From DATBFU01 sp035498405 (GTDB taxonomy: Bacteria; Acidobacteriota; Thermoanaerobaculia; UBA5066; Gp7-AA6), in contig DATKAE010000044.1 in assembly GCA_035498405.1 (NCBI GenBank), positions 1 through 64,000 of the forward strand: a stretch of 64,000 nucleotides of DNA, read 5' to 3'. The number at the start of each line of letters is the position of its first letter. Positions within the stretch are counted from its first letter, which is position 1. The position numbers and the translations under genes were made by a program. The notes beneath the pieces were generated by a model that saw only the letters and a program-made list of their open reading frames with translations, did no database searches and was not told where the DNA came from. Of the stretch, positions 17,187 to 26,586 are shown in pieces.

Positions 17187-18065
17187 CTACCCGAGCGCCG
17201 CGGCGCCCGAAACGATTTCGATCAGCTCCTTGGTGATTCGCGCCTGGCGCGCGCGGTTGTAGTTCAGCGTCAGAGAGTCGATCAGCTCTCCGGCGTTCTT
17301 CGAGGCCGAGTCCATGGCGGTCATCCGGGCGCCCATCTCGGCGGCCGCCGACTCTGCCAGCGCCCGATAGACCGTGAACTCCAGGTAGCGCGGCAGAAGC
17401 CACCCGAGAATCGCGTCCCGGCCGGGCTCGTAGAGGTACTCGGTCACCGGGCCGGCCGGCGCGGCCGAGAGCGCGGCCACCGTCTCCGGGGCGAGCGGGA
17501 GGAGCTTGGCCGTATGGACCACCTGCGAGAGGATCGAGCGGAACACGTTGACGACGATGTAGGCCGCGTCCAACCGATCGGCCAGGAATTCCCCGGACAG
17601 GAACGCCGCGATCTCCCGGGCCTGGGCGTATCGCAGGTCCGCGAAGATGCCGGGGTAGGTCTTCTCGGTGAACGGGTACCTCCGGCGCCTCCAGAAATCG
17701 ACGGCCTTCTTTCCGATGGGAAGGATCCGGACTTCCTTCCACTCCGGGTGCTCCGCCAAGAGACTGGCCGTCGCGCGGTGGACGTTGGTGTTGAAACCGC
17801 CGCACAGGCCCCGGTCGCCCGCCACCACGACGACCACGACGCGCCTCTCTTCGCGCGCCTGAAGGAGCGGGTGGGCGATCGGACCCGAGCGTCTCATCAC
17901 CGCCGCGAGGAGCTCGGCCAGAGCCTTCGCGTAGGGGCGCGCGCCGATCACCCGTTCCTGGGCGCGGCGGAGCTTGGCGGCGGCGACCATCTTCATCGCC
18001 CTGGTGATCTGCTGTGTGCTCGTGACCGAGCGCAGGCGCCGCCGGATGTCGATCAAGGAAGCCAT
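17187..18065 (-). CDS. atpG: F1Fo ATP synthase gamma subunit
   Basis: 292 residues. The conserved N-terminal helix (IRRRLRSVTSTQQITRAMKM) and the C-terminal helix (ALTMNYNRARQ-type, here LTLNYNRARQARITKEL) form the rotor coiled coil. VVAGDRGLCGGFN is the central signature. It begins 2 bp after atpA ends. Confidence 0.97.
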   Translation of the reverse strand: MASLIDIRRRLRSVTSTQQITRAMKMVAAAKLRRAQERVIGARPYAKALAELLAAVMRRSGPIAHPLLQAREERRVVVVVVAGDRGLCGGFNTNVHRATASLLAEHPEWKEVRILPIGKKAVDFWRRRRYPFTEKTYPGIFADLRYAQAREIAAFLSGEFLADRLDAAYIVVNVFRSILSQVVHTAKLLPLAPETVAALSAAPAGPVTEYLYEPGRDAILGWLLPRYLEFTVYRALAESAAAEMGARMTAMDSASKNAGELIDSLTLNYNRARQARITKELIEIVSGAAALG

Positions 18066-18067
18066 CG

Positions 18068-19699
<1,632 letters not shown>

Positions 19700-19700
19700 C

Positions 19701-20246
19701 TCAGGCTCCCGTCTGCTCCTTGACCTGCTGCTGAAACCGCCGAATCGCGGCCGCCGCCGAACCATCGTAGACGTTCGACCCCACGTGGGCGATGAATCCG
19801 GCCAGAATCTTCGAGTCCACATCGACCTGCGAACGCACCGTCTTGCCGGTTCGCTCGGCGATCGCCTGCTCGATCATCTTCTTTTCGTCCTCGGCAATCG
19901 GAGCGGCCACGGTGATTCGCGCCCGGACGATCCCCTGCAAGGCGTCGTAGGCCTCGCGCACCGCCTTGAACACCGCTCCGGCCTCGAGCAGCCGGTGGTG
20001 CCGGAGCAGGACCTGCAGGAACCGGGCCCCGTAGGCATCCAACCCGGCCCGAGTCGCCAGAGCCGCGATCGCCTTGCTCTTGGCCGGCGCGGGCACTGCG
20101 GGCGTGCGGAGAAACCCGCGCACCGCCGGGTTGGCCTCGAGAATGGAAGCCAGCGCCTCGGCGGCCCCGAGGAAGGCCCCGACGTCGTAGCCCTTGGGCG
20201 CGCATTCCAAGAACGCCCGGGCATAGGGATGCAGGAAGGAGCTCAT
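19701..20246 (-). CDS. atpH: F1Fo ATP synthase delta subunit
   Basis: 181 residues. The N-terminal helical bundle starts HPYARAFLE and the C-terminal motif (DSKILAGFIAHVGSNVYDGS) matches the OSCP/delta signature IxGGxxxxxGxxxxDxS. It connects F1 to the peripheral stalk. Its start overlaps the atpF stop by 4 bp. Confidence 0.95.
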   Translation of the reverse strand: MSSFLHPYARAFLECAPKGYDVGAFLGAAEALASILEANPAVRGFLRTPAVPAPAKSKAIAALATRAGLDAYGARFLQVLLRHHRLLEAGAVFKAVREAYDALQGIVRARITVAAPIAEDEKKMIEQAIAERTGKTVRSQVDVDSKILAGFIAHVGSNVYDGSAAAAIRRFQQQVKEQTGA

Positions 20247-20836
20247 CGGGCTTCCTTCAGCTGGGAGACGCTGTCGGCCAGCAGCCGCCGCCGGTCTTCC
20301 TCGTTGATCTCCCGGGCGAGGATCTCCTTGGCCGCCGTCGCCGTCAGACCGGTGGCCACCTGGCGCAGCTCCGACTTGGCGGCCACGACTCTTCGTTCGA
20401 TCTCTTCCTCGGATTCTCTCCGGATCCGCTCGGCTTCCTCGCGGGCGCGCTCCTCGAGCGCCCGACGGGCGCTCTCGCCATCCGCGAGGCCCTGTCGGCG
20501 TATCTCCTCGACCTCGCCTTCGAGCCGCTGCATTCGCTCCTGGATCTCCGCCTCGAAACGCGCCGCCTCGGCCCGTCGCCCCAGCGCCTCCTGGAGACGC
20601 CTCTCGACTTCGAGCTGCCGATTGCGAAATGCCGCCGTAATCGGCCGCGCCACGAAGTAGACGAGCACGGCGAAGAAGAGGATCAGGTTAGCAAGCTGCC
20701 AGATCCACTGGGGGATGCCGAGCACCTTTTCGGCATGAGCTTCCCCTTCCTCGGCCAACAAGGCGAGCGGTGAGAGCAGGGCCAGAAAGGCCGCGCCCGC
20801 AAAACGGGCCAAAGCGAGCCGCGCCGGCGCTCTCAC
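20243..20836 (-). CDS. atpF: F1Fo ATP synthase b subunit with signal-like N-terminus
   Basis: 197 residues. The membrane helix (WQLANLILFFAVLVYFVARP, about 45-64) is followed by the long charged coiled coil of the peripheral stalk. Upstream of that helix is a second hydrophobic stretch (residues 8-28, LARFAGAAFLALLSPLALLAEE) that resembles a cleavable signal peptide, which is not general in b subunits. The gene overlaps atpF' and atpH by 4 bp on either side, so the two stalk subunits and delta are translationally coupled. Confidence 0.94.
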   Translation of the reverse strand: MRAPARLALARFAGAAFLALLSPLALLAEEGEAHAEKVLGIPQWIWQLANLILFFAVLVYFVARPITAAFRNRQLEVERRLQEALGRRAEAARFEAEIQERMQRLEGEVEEIRRQGLADGESARRALEERAREEAERIRRESEEEIERRVVAAKSELRQVATGLTATAAKEILAREINEEDRRRLLADSVSQLKEAR

Positions 20837-21267
20837 GCCGCGAGTTTCCGTCCGAGGATCTTCTCGGCGAGCGTGCGAGCGAGGCTCTTCGCCCTGTCGG
20901 GAAGGAGACTGGCAAATTCGCCAGAGGTCTTTTGAATGCGGAGACTGGCGCTCTCGACCGAGGCGGCGGCGGCGGCGCTCGCTTCCGCGAGCCGGGCGTC
21001 CAGCTGCTTTCGTCCTTCGGCACGCAGCTGTTCGCGCATCTTCAGGGCTTCGCGCCGGGCAAGGGCGAGACGCTCCTCGGCCTCCGCCACGGCCTTCTGC
21101 AGGCGACCGCGCGCCTCGGCCTGAAGGGCCTCGGCCTCCTTTTCATCCTGCTCGCGCTCGTCCAAGATCCGGCCCAGAGGGATGAACAGATACCGCTTCA
21201 AGATCGCGTAGGCGATCGCAAAGCAGATGACGACGTAGATGGTCGTGACGTCTGGCAGCCTGATCAT
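20833..21267 (-). CDS. atpF': F1Fo ATP synthase b' subunit
   Basis: 144 residues from ATG 21267 (MIRLPDVTTIY). One membrane helix (TTIYVVICFAIAYAILKRYLF) is followed by PLGRILDEREQD and a long Ala/Glu/Arg coiled coil, the b/b' stalk pattern. A heterodimeric b/b' stalk is usual in photosynthetic bacteria and several other phyla. This is the first gene of the atp cluster: atpB (a) and atpE (c), normally upstream, are not here and must be encoded elsewhere. Confidence 0.9.
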   Translation of the reverse strand: MIRLPDVTTIYVVICFAIAYAILKRYLFIPLGRILDEREQDEKEAEALQAEARGRLQKAVAEAEERLALARREALKMREQLRAEGRKQLDARLAEASAAAAASVESASLRIQKTSGEFASLLPDRAKSLARTLAEKILGRKLAA

Positions 21268-21464
21268 GTGGACTCGAACCTTTCGGCCGCGCTCGGGCGG
21301 CCGCGAGTGCCTCTCTTTGCCGCGCGAATCTTCGAGAGCGGGCAGAGATAACACACCAACCGTTCCGAGTCGAGAGCGTCCTGCGCGATCGGCGTGGTAC
21401 CAACGGCAAAGAGTTACCGTGTGGCCAGTAAGTCTTCGCGACTATCCTGATAACTTATTTGCTA
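21268..21464 (-). promoter_or_regulatory. Upstream region of the atp cluster
   Basis: These 197 bp between the bactofilin stop and atpF' hold no convincing gene. The bactofilin-proximal end is the AT-rich island listed separately (ATAACTTAT at 21450-21458). The rest is GC-rich. The atp promoter is presumably here, but no clear -35/-10 pair could be assigned. Confidence 0.4.
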
Positions 21465-21475
21465 TCAACTAGTTA
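21441..21475. other. AT-rich island A with ATAACTTAT palindrome
   Basis: A 35-bp AT-rich stretch in otherwise GC-rich DNA spans the bactofilin stop codon and the following spacer. It contains ATAACTTAT (21450-21458), one form of the odd palindrome ATAANTTAT also found at 25025 and 43356. Its minus strand AATAAGTTATCAG matches 12 of 13 bases with the island at 43356. Confidence 0.6.
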
Positions 21476-21860
21476 CGCTGCCACGCGTCGTCGTCGAGAG
21501 ATCGACGACGTTCGACCTCGCTTCCTCTCCCATCCGGCACGAACCTTCGAAGAGCGCCCCTTCCTCGATCTTCAGAATCGGTGTCGTCAAGTCCGCCTCG
21601 ACCCGGGCGCGCGCATGGAGCTCCACCCGCTCCTTGGCGCGCACGGTCCCCTTGAGCTTCCCGTTGACCGACAGCCTTCCGACTTCGATCTCGCCGCTCA
21701 CTTCCGCTGTGTCGCCCAAAATCAGCTCGCTGCCCGAGCGGATCTTTCCATCGAACTTCCCGTCGATGCGAAAGGTCTCCTCGAAAGCGAGCTCTCCCTG
21801 CAACTGACTGCCCTTGTCAAGAAACCCGTTTAGAGTCGTTCCCTCCGGTTTGATCTTCAT
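21465..21860 (-). CDS. Bactofilin (DUF583/CcmA family)
   Basis: 131 residues. A short basic N-terminus leads into a repetitive beta-helix core with regular turns (GSQLQGELAFEETFRIDGKFDGKI, then SELILGDTAEVSGEIEVGRL, then GTVRAKERVELHARARVEADLTT). This is the bactofilin fold that polymerises without nucleotide and scaffolds membrane or cell-pole processes. It lies 9 bp downstream of parB, as in myxobacterial bacNOP-parABC loci where bactofilins work with ParAB. A role in placing the segregation machinery is therefore plausible but inferred. Confidence 0.92.
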   Translation of the reverse strand: MKIKPEGTTLNGFLDKGSQLQGELAFEETFRIDGKFDGKIRSGSELILGDTAEVSGEIEVGRLSVNGKLKGTVRAKERVELHARARVEADLTTPILKIEEGALFEGSCRMGEEARSNVVDLSTTTRGSVTS

Positions 21861-21869
21861 GGAGCCCCC

Positions 21870-22718
21870 CTAGCTCTTACCCATCAACCGCTCGAACAGC
21901 CCGATCAGTTCCTCCTCCGAGCCGAATTGGAGCTCGATCTTGCCGCCCCGCCGGCGCCTCGCGATGCGCACGCGAGTACGCAGGCGACGCGAGAGCTTTT
22001 CCTCCGCGTCGCGCGTGAACGGGTCGCGACGCTTCTCGCGCCGCAGCTTCGGCCCGGCGGCGATCTGAGCCACGCGAGCCTCCGTCTGGCGCACCGAAAG
22101 GCCGCGCCGGACAACCTCGTCGGCCAGACCTTCCTGGTCGCCGGGCGAGGCGAGACCGGCAATGGCCCGAGCGTGGCCCCCGGAGAGGGCGCCCTCGCGA
22201 ACGAGATTTTTGACGCTCAATGGTAAATGTAATATACGTAATGAGTTAGCTACAGTCGTGCGGTCCTTGCCGACCGCGCCGGCGATCTGCTCCTGCGTCA
22301 GGGAGAACTCCTCGCGGAGCCTTCCATAGGCCTCCGCTTCCTCGATCGGATTCAGGTCCTCGCGCTGCAGGTTTTCGACCAGGGCCAGCTCGAGCAGTTC
22401 CCGGTCCGATGGTTTCTCGCGCACGACGACCGGCACGCGCTCGAGGCCGGCGAGCTTGGCCGCCCGCAACCGGCGCTCCCCCGCCACGATCTCGAAACCG
22501 TCTCCGCGCGGAACGACCACCAAGGGCTGCACGACCCCGTGCTCGCGAATCGAGGCGGCGAGCTCCGCCAGGCCCGACTCCGGGAACTCACGCCGGGGCT
22601 GGTATCGCCCCGCTCCGAGCCGCTCGATTTCTACTTCCTGCAGGGGCGTTCCCCGTGGAACATCCTCCCCGGGGATCAGGGCCGATAGTCCTCTGCCGAG
22701 AGCTTGCTTGCGCGTCAT
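21870..22718 (-). CDS. parB: Chromosome-partitioning protein ParB
   Basis: 282 residues. The CTPase/ParB_N domain (about 25-115) contains GAGRYQPRREF and the arginine-rich EIVAGERRLRAAKLAG box. The helix-turn-helix region (about 130-190: EQIAGAVGKDRTTVANSLRIL) binds parS, and the C-terminal dimerisation domain is basic. It overlaps parA by 4 bp (ATGA). A parS-like site lies upstream of parA. Codons for TTVANSLRILHLPL are almost all AT-ending although the rest of the gene is GC-ending; this island is listed separately. Confidence 0.96.
   Translation of the reverse strand: MTRKQALGRGLSALIPGEDVPRGTPLQEVEIERLGAGRYQPRREFPESGLAELAASIREHGVVQPLVVVPRGDGFEIVAGERRLRAAKLAGLERVPVVVREKPSDRELLELALVENLQREDLNPIEEAEAYGRLREEFSLTQEQIAGAVGKDRTTVANSLRILHLPLSVKNLVREGALSGGHARAIAGLASPGDQEGLADEVVRRGLSVRQTEARVAQIAAGPKLRREKRRDPFTRDAEEKLSRRLRTRVRIARRRRGGKIELQFGSEEELIGLFERLMGKS
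22217..22257. other. AT-rich island B inside parB coding sequence
   Basis: Within the parB helix-turn-helix region, 13 consecutive codons (ACT GTA GCT AAC TCA TTA, then CGT ATA TTA CAT TTA CCA TTG) include 11 ending in A or T, in a gene otherwise dominated by G/C third positions. The encoded residues fit the ParB family, so the reading frame and protein are intact. ATGAGTTAG (22241-22249) is a 7/9 match to ATAAGTTAT. Confidence 0.75.
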
Positions 22719-23482
22719 CGGCCTCCTCGCCTCTTCAGAAACTCGCGCGCGAGGGCGAGGTAGGCCTCGGCCCCCTTCGACTTCACGTCGTAGGCGAGAA
22801 CCGGCTTGCCGAAAGAGGGCGCCTCGGCCAGGCGGACGTTTCGCGGTATCACGGTGTCGTAGACACGGCCTTGCAGGTGCTTACGGATGTCCTCGATGAC
22901 CTGTCGACCCAGGTTAGTCCGCTCGTCGAACATCGTCAAGACGACGCCCTCGAGCTTGACCCCGGGATTCAGTGAATTGCGCACGCGCTCGACCGTATTC
23001 AAGAGCTCGCTTAAGCCCTCGAGCGCGAAGTACTCGGTCTGGATGGGCACGAGGACCGAGTCGGCTGCGGACAAGGCGTTGACGGTCAAGAGCGAGAGCG
23101 ACGGCGGGCAGTCCACCAGGATGAACTCGAAGCTACCGCGCAAGCTCTCCAGCGCGGCCCGCAGCCGGTACTCTCGGTCGGAACGTTCGACGAGCTCGAT
23201 CTCCGCCCCGACGAGGTCTCGCCCGGAAGGAAGCAGCGACAAGTTGGGAAACGGGGTCGGTCGGATCGAGGACCCCGCCTCGCCGGAAAGAAGCGCCTGG
23301 TAGGTTCCCGACAGGGCATCGGCGCGGGGAAACCCCAACCCGGACGTCGCGTTGGCCTGCGGATCCACGTCCACGAGAAGCACTCTCCGATCCAGGGCCG
23401 CGAGGGCGGCCGCCAGGTTGATCGCGGTCGTGGTCTTCCCGACGCCTCCCTTCTGGTTGGCGATCGCGATAATGCTGCCCAC
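22715..23482 (-). CDS. parA: Chromosome-partitioning ATPase ParA/Soj
   Basis: 255 residues from GTG 23482, chosen because it gives the usual Soj start just before the deviant Walker A motif (IAIANQKGGVGKTT). ATG 23515 upstream is an alternative. Also visible are LLVDVDPQANAT (Walker A'), ILVDCPPSLSLLTVNAL (Walker B) and VLTMFDERTNL. Like other short ParA/Soj proteins it lacks an N-terminal HTH. No Shine-Dalgarno is visible before either start. A parS-like sequence sits 38 bp upstream, so ParB may influence its own operon. Confidence 0.95.
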   Translation of the reverse strand: MGSIIAIANQKGGVGKTTTAINLAAALAALDRRVLLVDVDPQANATSGLGFPRADALSGTYQALLSGEAGSSIRPTPFPNLSLLPSGRDLVGAEIELVERSDREYRLRAALESLRGSFEFILVDCPPSLSLLTVNALSAADSVLVPIQTEYFALEGLSELLNTVERVRNSLNPGVKLEGVVLTMFDERTNLGRQVIEDIRKHLQGRVYDTVIPRNVRLAEAPSFGKPVLAYDVKSKGAEAYLALAREFLKRRGGR

Positions 23483-23519
23483 GATACCGAGGTTAGCAGG
23501 TTGCAGGCGGTCCATTTGA

Positions 23520-23535
23520 GGTTCCACGTGAAAAT
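23520..23535 (+). promoter_or_regulatory. parS-like site upstream of parA
   Basis: GGTTCCACGTGAAAAT matches the parS consensus TGTTNCACGTGAAACA at 13 of 16 positions, including the whole CACGTGAAA core. It lies between parA and the divergent homing endonuclease gene. Confidence 0.65.
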
Positions 23536-23555
23536 GTTCTAGTTGAAACATTTTC
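23530..23555. repeat. Inverted repeat next to parS
   Basis: GAAAATGTT (23530-23538) and AACATTTTC (23547-23555) form a perfect 9-bp inverted repeat around an 8-nt spacer. The left arm overlaps the right half of the parS-like site. It could be an operator or a hairpin at the start of the divergent transcripts. Confidence 0.55.
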
Positions 23556-23571
23556 ATGTACAATCTGACGC

Positions 23572-24216
23572 ATGAGCCGCCTCCCAAAGAGACTGGATCC
23601 CTGGTACGTAACCGGGTTCACCGAGGGCGAGGGTGCGTTTACGTACAGCCGCTCGGGCCGTCAGCTCGCCCTCTATTTCGCCATCAAATTGACTGCTGCG
23701 GACCGGGGGCTCCTCGCGAACCTTCAGAGCTTCTTTCACGGAGCCGGCCGCATCTATCGGGTCGCCCCGCGTCACCCGCGGTCCGCAAGCGGCTGGACGA
23801 AAACGGCCGCCTACTATCGGGTTTGTCGACGAGAGGATCTCGAGAGGATCGTGGCTCACTTCGACAGGTATCCGCTTCGAGGAGCCAAGTCCGCTTCCTA
23901 TCGGATCTGGCGACAGATGGTTGTGCTAAAGCGGCAATTTCGTCGGCCAAACCGAGCCGCCCTGGATGCCCTGGCCGCTCAACTGTCCTCAACGTCTCCG
24001 AGAAACGTGCCCTGGAGATCGACTGGCTGGACACCTCTGCAATCCCGCCCGCCAGAGACTCCCCGACCCGGCGCTACTGCCTCCGGAACATCGCGATCTG
24101 TTTCCGCCGCGAAGCCGGCAGCCGCAGCGCTTTCACCAGGCGAAAGCGACCCGCCAACGCGGCTGCAAGAGCATCTGGCGCCGTCGTCCACACCAGGAGC
24201 AGCCCGCCAGGAGTAA
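23572..24216 (+). CDS. Freestanding LAGLIDADG homing endonuclease
   Basis: The open frame has 214 residues. A single LAGLIDADG-type helix (WYVTGFTEGEGAF, residues 11-23) is followed by the characteristic alternation AIKLTAADRGLLANLQSFFHGAGRIY and, after a spacer, YYRVCRREDLERIVAHFDRYPL and GAKSASYRIWRQMV. One motif implies a homodimer. The homologous part ends near residue 140-150. The remaining C-terminus is antisense to the last 143 bp of rsmG and looks unselected, so the native stop may have been lost. It is the only plus-strand gene between 14.4 and 31.4 kb and is inserted into the conserved rsmG-parA junction. No flanking intron or intein was recognised. Confidence 0.82.
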   Translation: MSRLPKRLDPWYVTGFTEGEGAFTYSRSGRQLALYFAIKLTAADRGLLANLQSFFHGAGRIYRVAPRHPRSASGWTKTAAYYRVCRREDLERIVAHFDRYPLRGAKSASYRIWRQMVVLKRQFRRPNRAALDALAAQLSSTSPRNVPWRSTGWTPLQSRPPETPRPGATASGTSRSVSAAKPAAAALSPGESDPPTRLQEHLAPSSTPGAARQE

Positions 24217-24709
24217 GAAAAGACCCTGCGCCGACGACACCGGACAAACGTCCAACGCCTCGGGTCGTCGCCACGTTCCAACGCGCTTCCGGAAGCCGCT
24301 CCGTTCGCGCCTCGAGCGCAAAGAGGTTCTCGAGCGCGAGGACCCTCCTGACGTGCTGAAGGAAGGCCATGCGTTTCCTGCGAGGTTCCAGCAGCGTGAC
24401 GCGGATGTCGGGACGGAGCACGGCGAGCGGGATTCCCGGGACTCCCGCTCCGGAGCCGATGTCGAGGAGTTCTGCCCGATCGGGAACAAGCGGTGATCCG
24501 GCCAGGGACTCCATGACGTGATCCGCCAGCTCCTCGGCCGACAGCATCCCCGTCAGGTTGACACGCCGCCGCCAGCGGTCAAGTTCGGCGAGGTAGGTCG
24601 AGAGGGCAGAAATCGTAGCGGGGGAGAGGGCAAGGCCTGATCGGGATGCCGCTTCTCCGAGAAGCGGGACGTACTGCTCAGACGGAAGCGCGTGCCCGGC
24701 AGCGGACAT
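24074..24709 (-). CDS. rsmG: 16S rRNA (guanine-527-N7)-methyltransferase RsmG
   Basis: 211 residues. The SAM-binding region ELLDIGSGAGVPGIPLAVLRPD (about 80-100) and the RsmG segments DRWRRRVNLTGM, DHVMESL and EPRRKRMAFLQHV identify it. Its start overlaps the mnmG 3' end by 32 bp. The 3' end overlaps the tail of the convergent LAGLIDADG frame. It modifies G527 of 16S rRNA and is classically located between mnmG and parA, as here. Confidence 0.95.
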   Translation of the reverse strand: MSAAGHALPSEQYVPLLGEAASRSGLALSPATISALSTYLAELDRWRRRVNLTGMLSAEELADHVMESLAGSPLVPDRAELLDIGSGAGVPGIPLAVLRPDIRVTLLEPRRKRMAFLQHVRRVLALENLFALEARTERLPEARWNVATTRGVGRLSGVVGAGSFLTPGGLLLVWTTAPDALAAALAGRFRLVKALRLPASRRKQIAMFRRQ

Positions 24710-26543
24710 GCGCCGAGATTATCGCCACGGCGGCGGGCGTGACCCCGGGGATCCGGGAAGCCTCACCCAGAGTGCGCGGGCGGCGCCGACCGCACTTCTC
24801 GACGACTTCACGCGAAAGCCCGGGGATGCCCTCATACTCGAAATCTGGCGGGATCGAACGCGACTCGAACGGCTGCAACCGCTCGACGCGCTCGCGCTCC
24901 CGGCGGATGTAACCCTCGTACCGGACGCGGCTCTCGAGCACCCTGCACTCTTCGGCGGTCAGCTCTGCGAGGACATCGGGAGCGTAGGCGCTCAATCGCT
25001 CTGAGGATAAATCATTTCTTTTCAATAAGTTATGTAGAGTTGTCGGCGCGTCGACCCAGATGCCCAAGGCGGCGAAGGCTTCCTCCCGAACTCTGGCGCT
25101 CGGCGTCAAGACCCACTCTCGCAGTCGACCTTCCGCCCGGGCAAGGCGCTCCTCGCCGCGCATCGCTCGCGCATAATCCGACTCGCCGATCAAGCTCAGG
25201 CGCCGGCCGTGCGGCGTCAACCGAGACAGGACCGAATCGACCCCGAGCAGGAGTCGATACTCCGCCCGCGAAGTGAAAAGCCGGTACGGCTCCTCGAGGC
25301 CCTTGCTGACGAGGTCGTCTACCATGACCGCGGCGTACGCCTCCGAGCGCGCGAGCACGAAGGGCTCATCCCCGCTGACGCCGAGCGCGGCGTTGATTCC
25401 CGCCCAGAGCCCCTGGGCGGCCGCCTCCTCGTAGCCCGAGGTGCCGTTGATCTGGCCGGCCAGGTACAGGCCGCCGACGTCCCGGGTCTCCAGTGTGGAG
25501 CGGAGCTGATCGGGAAAGCTGTAGTCGTATTCGACCGCGTAGCCCGGCCGAAGCATTTGCGCGGTCTGGAGGCCCGGAATCTGCGCCAGGATCTTCCGCT
25601 GGACCGGCTCCGGCAAGGAGGTCGAGAGCCCGTTGATGTAGATCTCCACGGCCTCCCGGCCCTCGGGCTCCAGGAAGAGCGTGTGTTGGGACTTGTCGGC
25701 GAATTTGACGACCTTGTCCTCGACCGAGGGGCAATACCGCGGCCCGATGCCGCGAATCTGACCCGAGTACATGGGGCTCTCGTGCAGGTTCTCGCGAATC
25801 AACTCGTGGACTCGCTCGTTGGTGAAGGTGCGCCAACAGAGCGCCTGCTCGAGGCGAAGTCTTTCGGTGCGAAAGGAAAAGGGGACCGGCGGCTCATCGC
25901 CTCGTTGCGGCTCGCAAGCGGCGTAACCGACCGAATCGCGATGCACGCGAGGAGGCGTGCCCGTCTTGAAGCGGCCAAGCCGCAGCCCCAAGCGGGCGAG
26001 GCTCGCCGAAAGCCCCTTGGCGGCCGGTTCCCCGATTCGTCCTCCTTCGGTCTGGCGCTTCCCGGTGTGCATCAGTCCTCGGAGAAAAGTGCCGGTCGTC
26101 ACCACGACGGCACGCGCGAAGAGCCGTCGGCCGTCTCCCGTGAGAACCCCCTGGACGCGCCCCGATCCCTCCAGGAGCTCTTCGGCCATCCCCTCGATCA
26201 GAGTCAGATCGCAGGTCGCCTCCAATGCTTCGCGCGCGAGCTTCGAGTAGAGCGCCCGGTCACACTGCGCCCGAGGCCCCCAGACGGCCGGCCCGCGTGA
26301 GCGGTTCAGGATCTTGAACTGAATTCCGGCGCGATCGGCCAGAAGACCCATCAGCCCGCCCAAGGCGTCGATCTCCCGGACGAGCTGCCCCTTGGCGAGG
26401 CCGCCGATGGCGGGATTGCAGGACATGCGGCCGATTGCCGCCCGATCGGCCGTCAAGAGCGCCGTCCGGCGACCCATGCGGGCCGCGGCATGCGCGGCCT
26501 CGATCCCCGCATGGCCGCCGCCGATGACAAGGACGTCGAACAT
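24678..26543 (-). CDS. mnmG: tRNA uridine-5-carboxymethylaminomethyl modification enzyme MnmG (GidA)
   Basis: 621 residues from ATG 26543; the frame is open far upstream through mnmE antisense-free sequence but MFDVLVIGGGHAG is the standard start. The FAD-binding GGGHAGIEAA, the conserved GRMSCNPAIGGLAKG box and the C-terminal helical domain (GIPGLSREVVEKC) are present. With MnmE it installs the cmnm5 group on wobble U34 of tRNAs. A stretch of about 14 codons near 25001-25041 (TTLHNLLKRNDLSS) uses mainly AT-ending codons, unlike the rest of the gene. Confidence 0.97.
   Translation of the reverse strand: MFDVLVIGGGHAGIEAAHAAARMGRRTALLTADRAAIGRMSCNPAIGGLAKGQLVREIDALGGLMGLLADRAGIQFKILNRSRGPAVWGPRAQCDRALYSKLAREALEATCDLTLIEGMAEELLEGSGRVQGVLTGDGRRLFARAVVVTTGTFLRGLMHTGKRQTEGGRIGEPAAKGLSASLARLGLRLGRFKTGTPPRVHRDSVGYAACEPQRGDEPPVPFSFRTERLRLEQALCWRTFTNERVHELIRENLHESPMYSGQIRGIGPRYCPSVEDKVVKFADKSQHTLFLEPEGREAVEIYINGLSTSLPEPVQRKILAQIPGLQTAQMLRPGYAVEYDYSFPDQLRSTLETRDVGGLYLAGQINGTSGYEEAAAQGLWAGINAALGVSGDEPFVLARSEAYAAVMVDDLVSKGLEEPYRLFTSRAEYRLLLGVDSVLSRLTPHGRRLSLIGESDYARAMRGEERLARAEGRLREWVLTPSARVREEAFAALGIWVDAPTTLHNLLKRNDLSSERLSAYAPDVLAELTAEECRVLESRVRYEGYIRRERERVERLQPFESRSIPPDFEYEGIPGLSREVVEKCGRRRPRTLGEASRIPGVTPAAVAIISAHVRCRARASV
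25001..25041. other. AT-rich island C inside mnmG coding sequence
   Basis: Codons for TTLHNLLKRNDLSS read ACA ACT CTA CAT AAC TTA, then TTG AAA AGA AAT GAT TTA TCC TCA. About 11 of these 14 end in A/T, in a gene that otherwise uses G/C third positions. The protein segment is the normal conserved MnmG sequence. The island contains ATAAGTTAT (25025-25033), matching islands A and D, and aligns with parB island B over 14 of 19 positions. Confidence 0.75.
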
Positions 26544-26586
26544 CGCGGAGGAAGTTATCAAGTGTTTCGTGTCGGAAAGCTCATTG

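Noticed and set aside
23572..24216. A group I intron or intein carrying the LAGLIDADG gene
   Set aside because: Both neighbours (parA and rsmG) are intact and uninterrupted, and no splicing-domain or intron-core sequence was seen around it.
25001..25041. A dif site for the Xer recombinase in AT island C
   Set aside because: TTATGTAGAGT resembles the Bacillus XerD arm at 9 of 11 positions, but the XerC arm does not match, the other islands lack both arms, and dif is expected near the terminus rather than near oriC.
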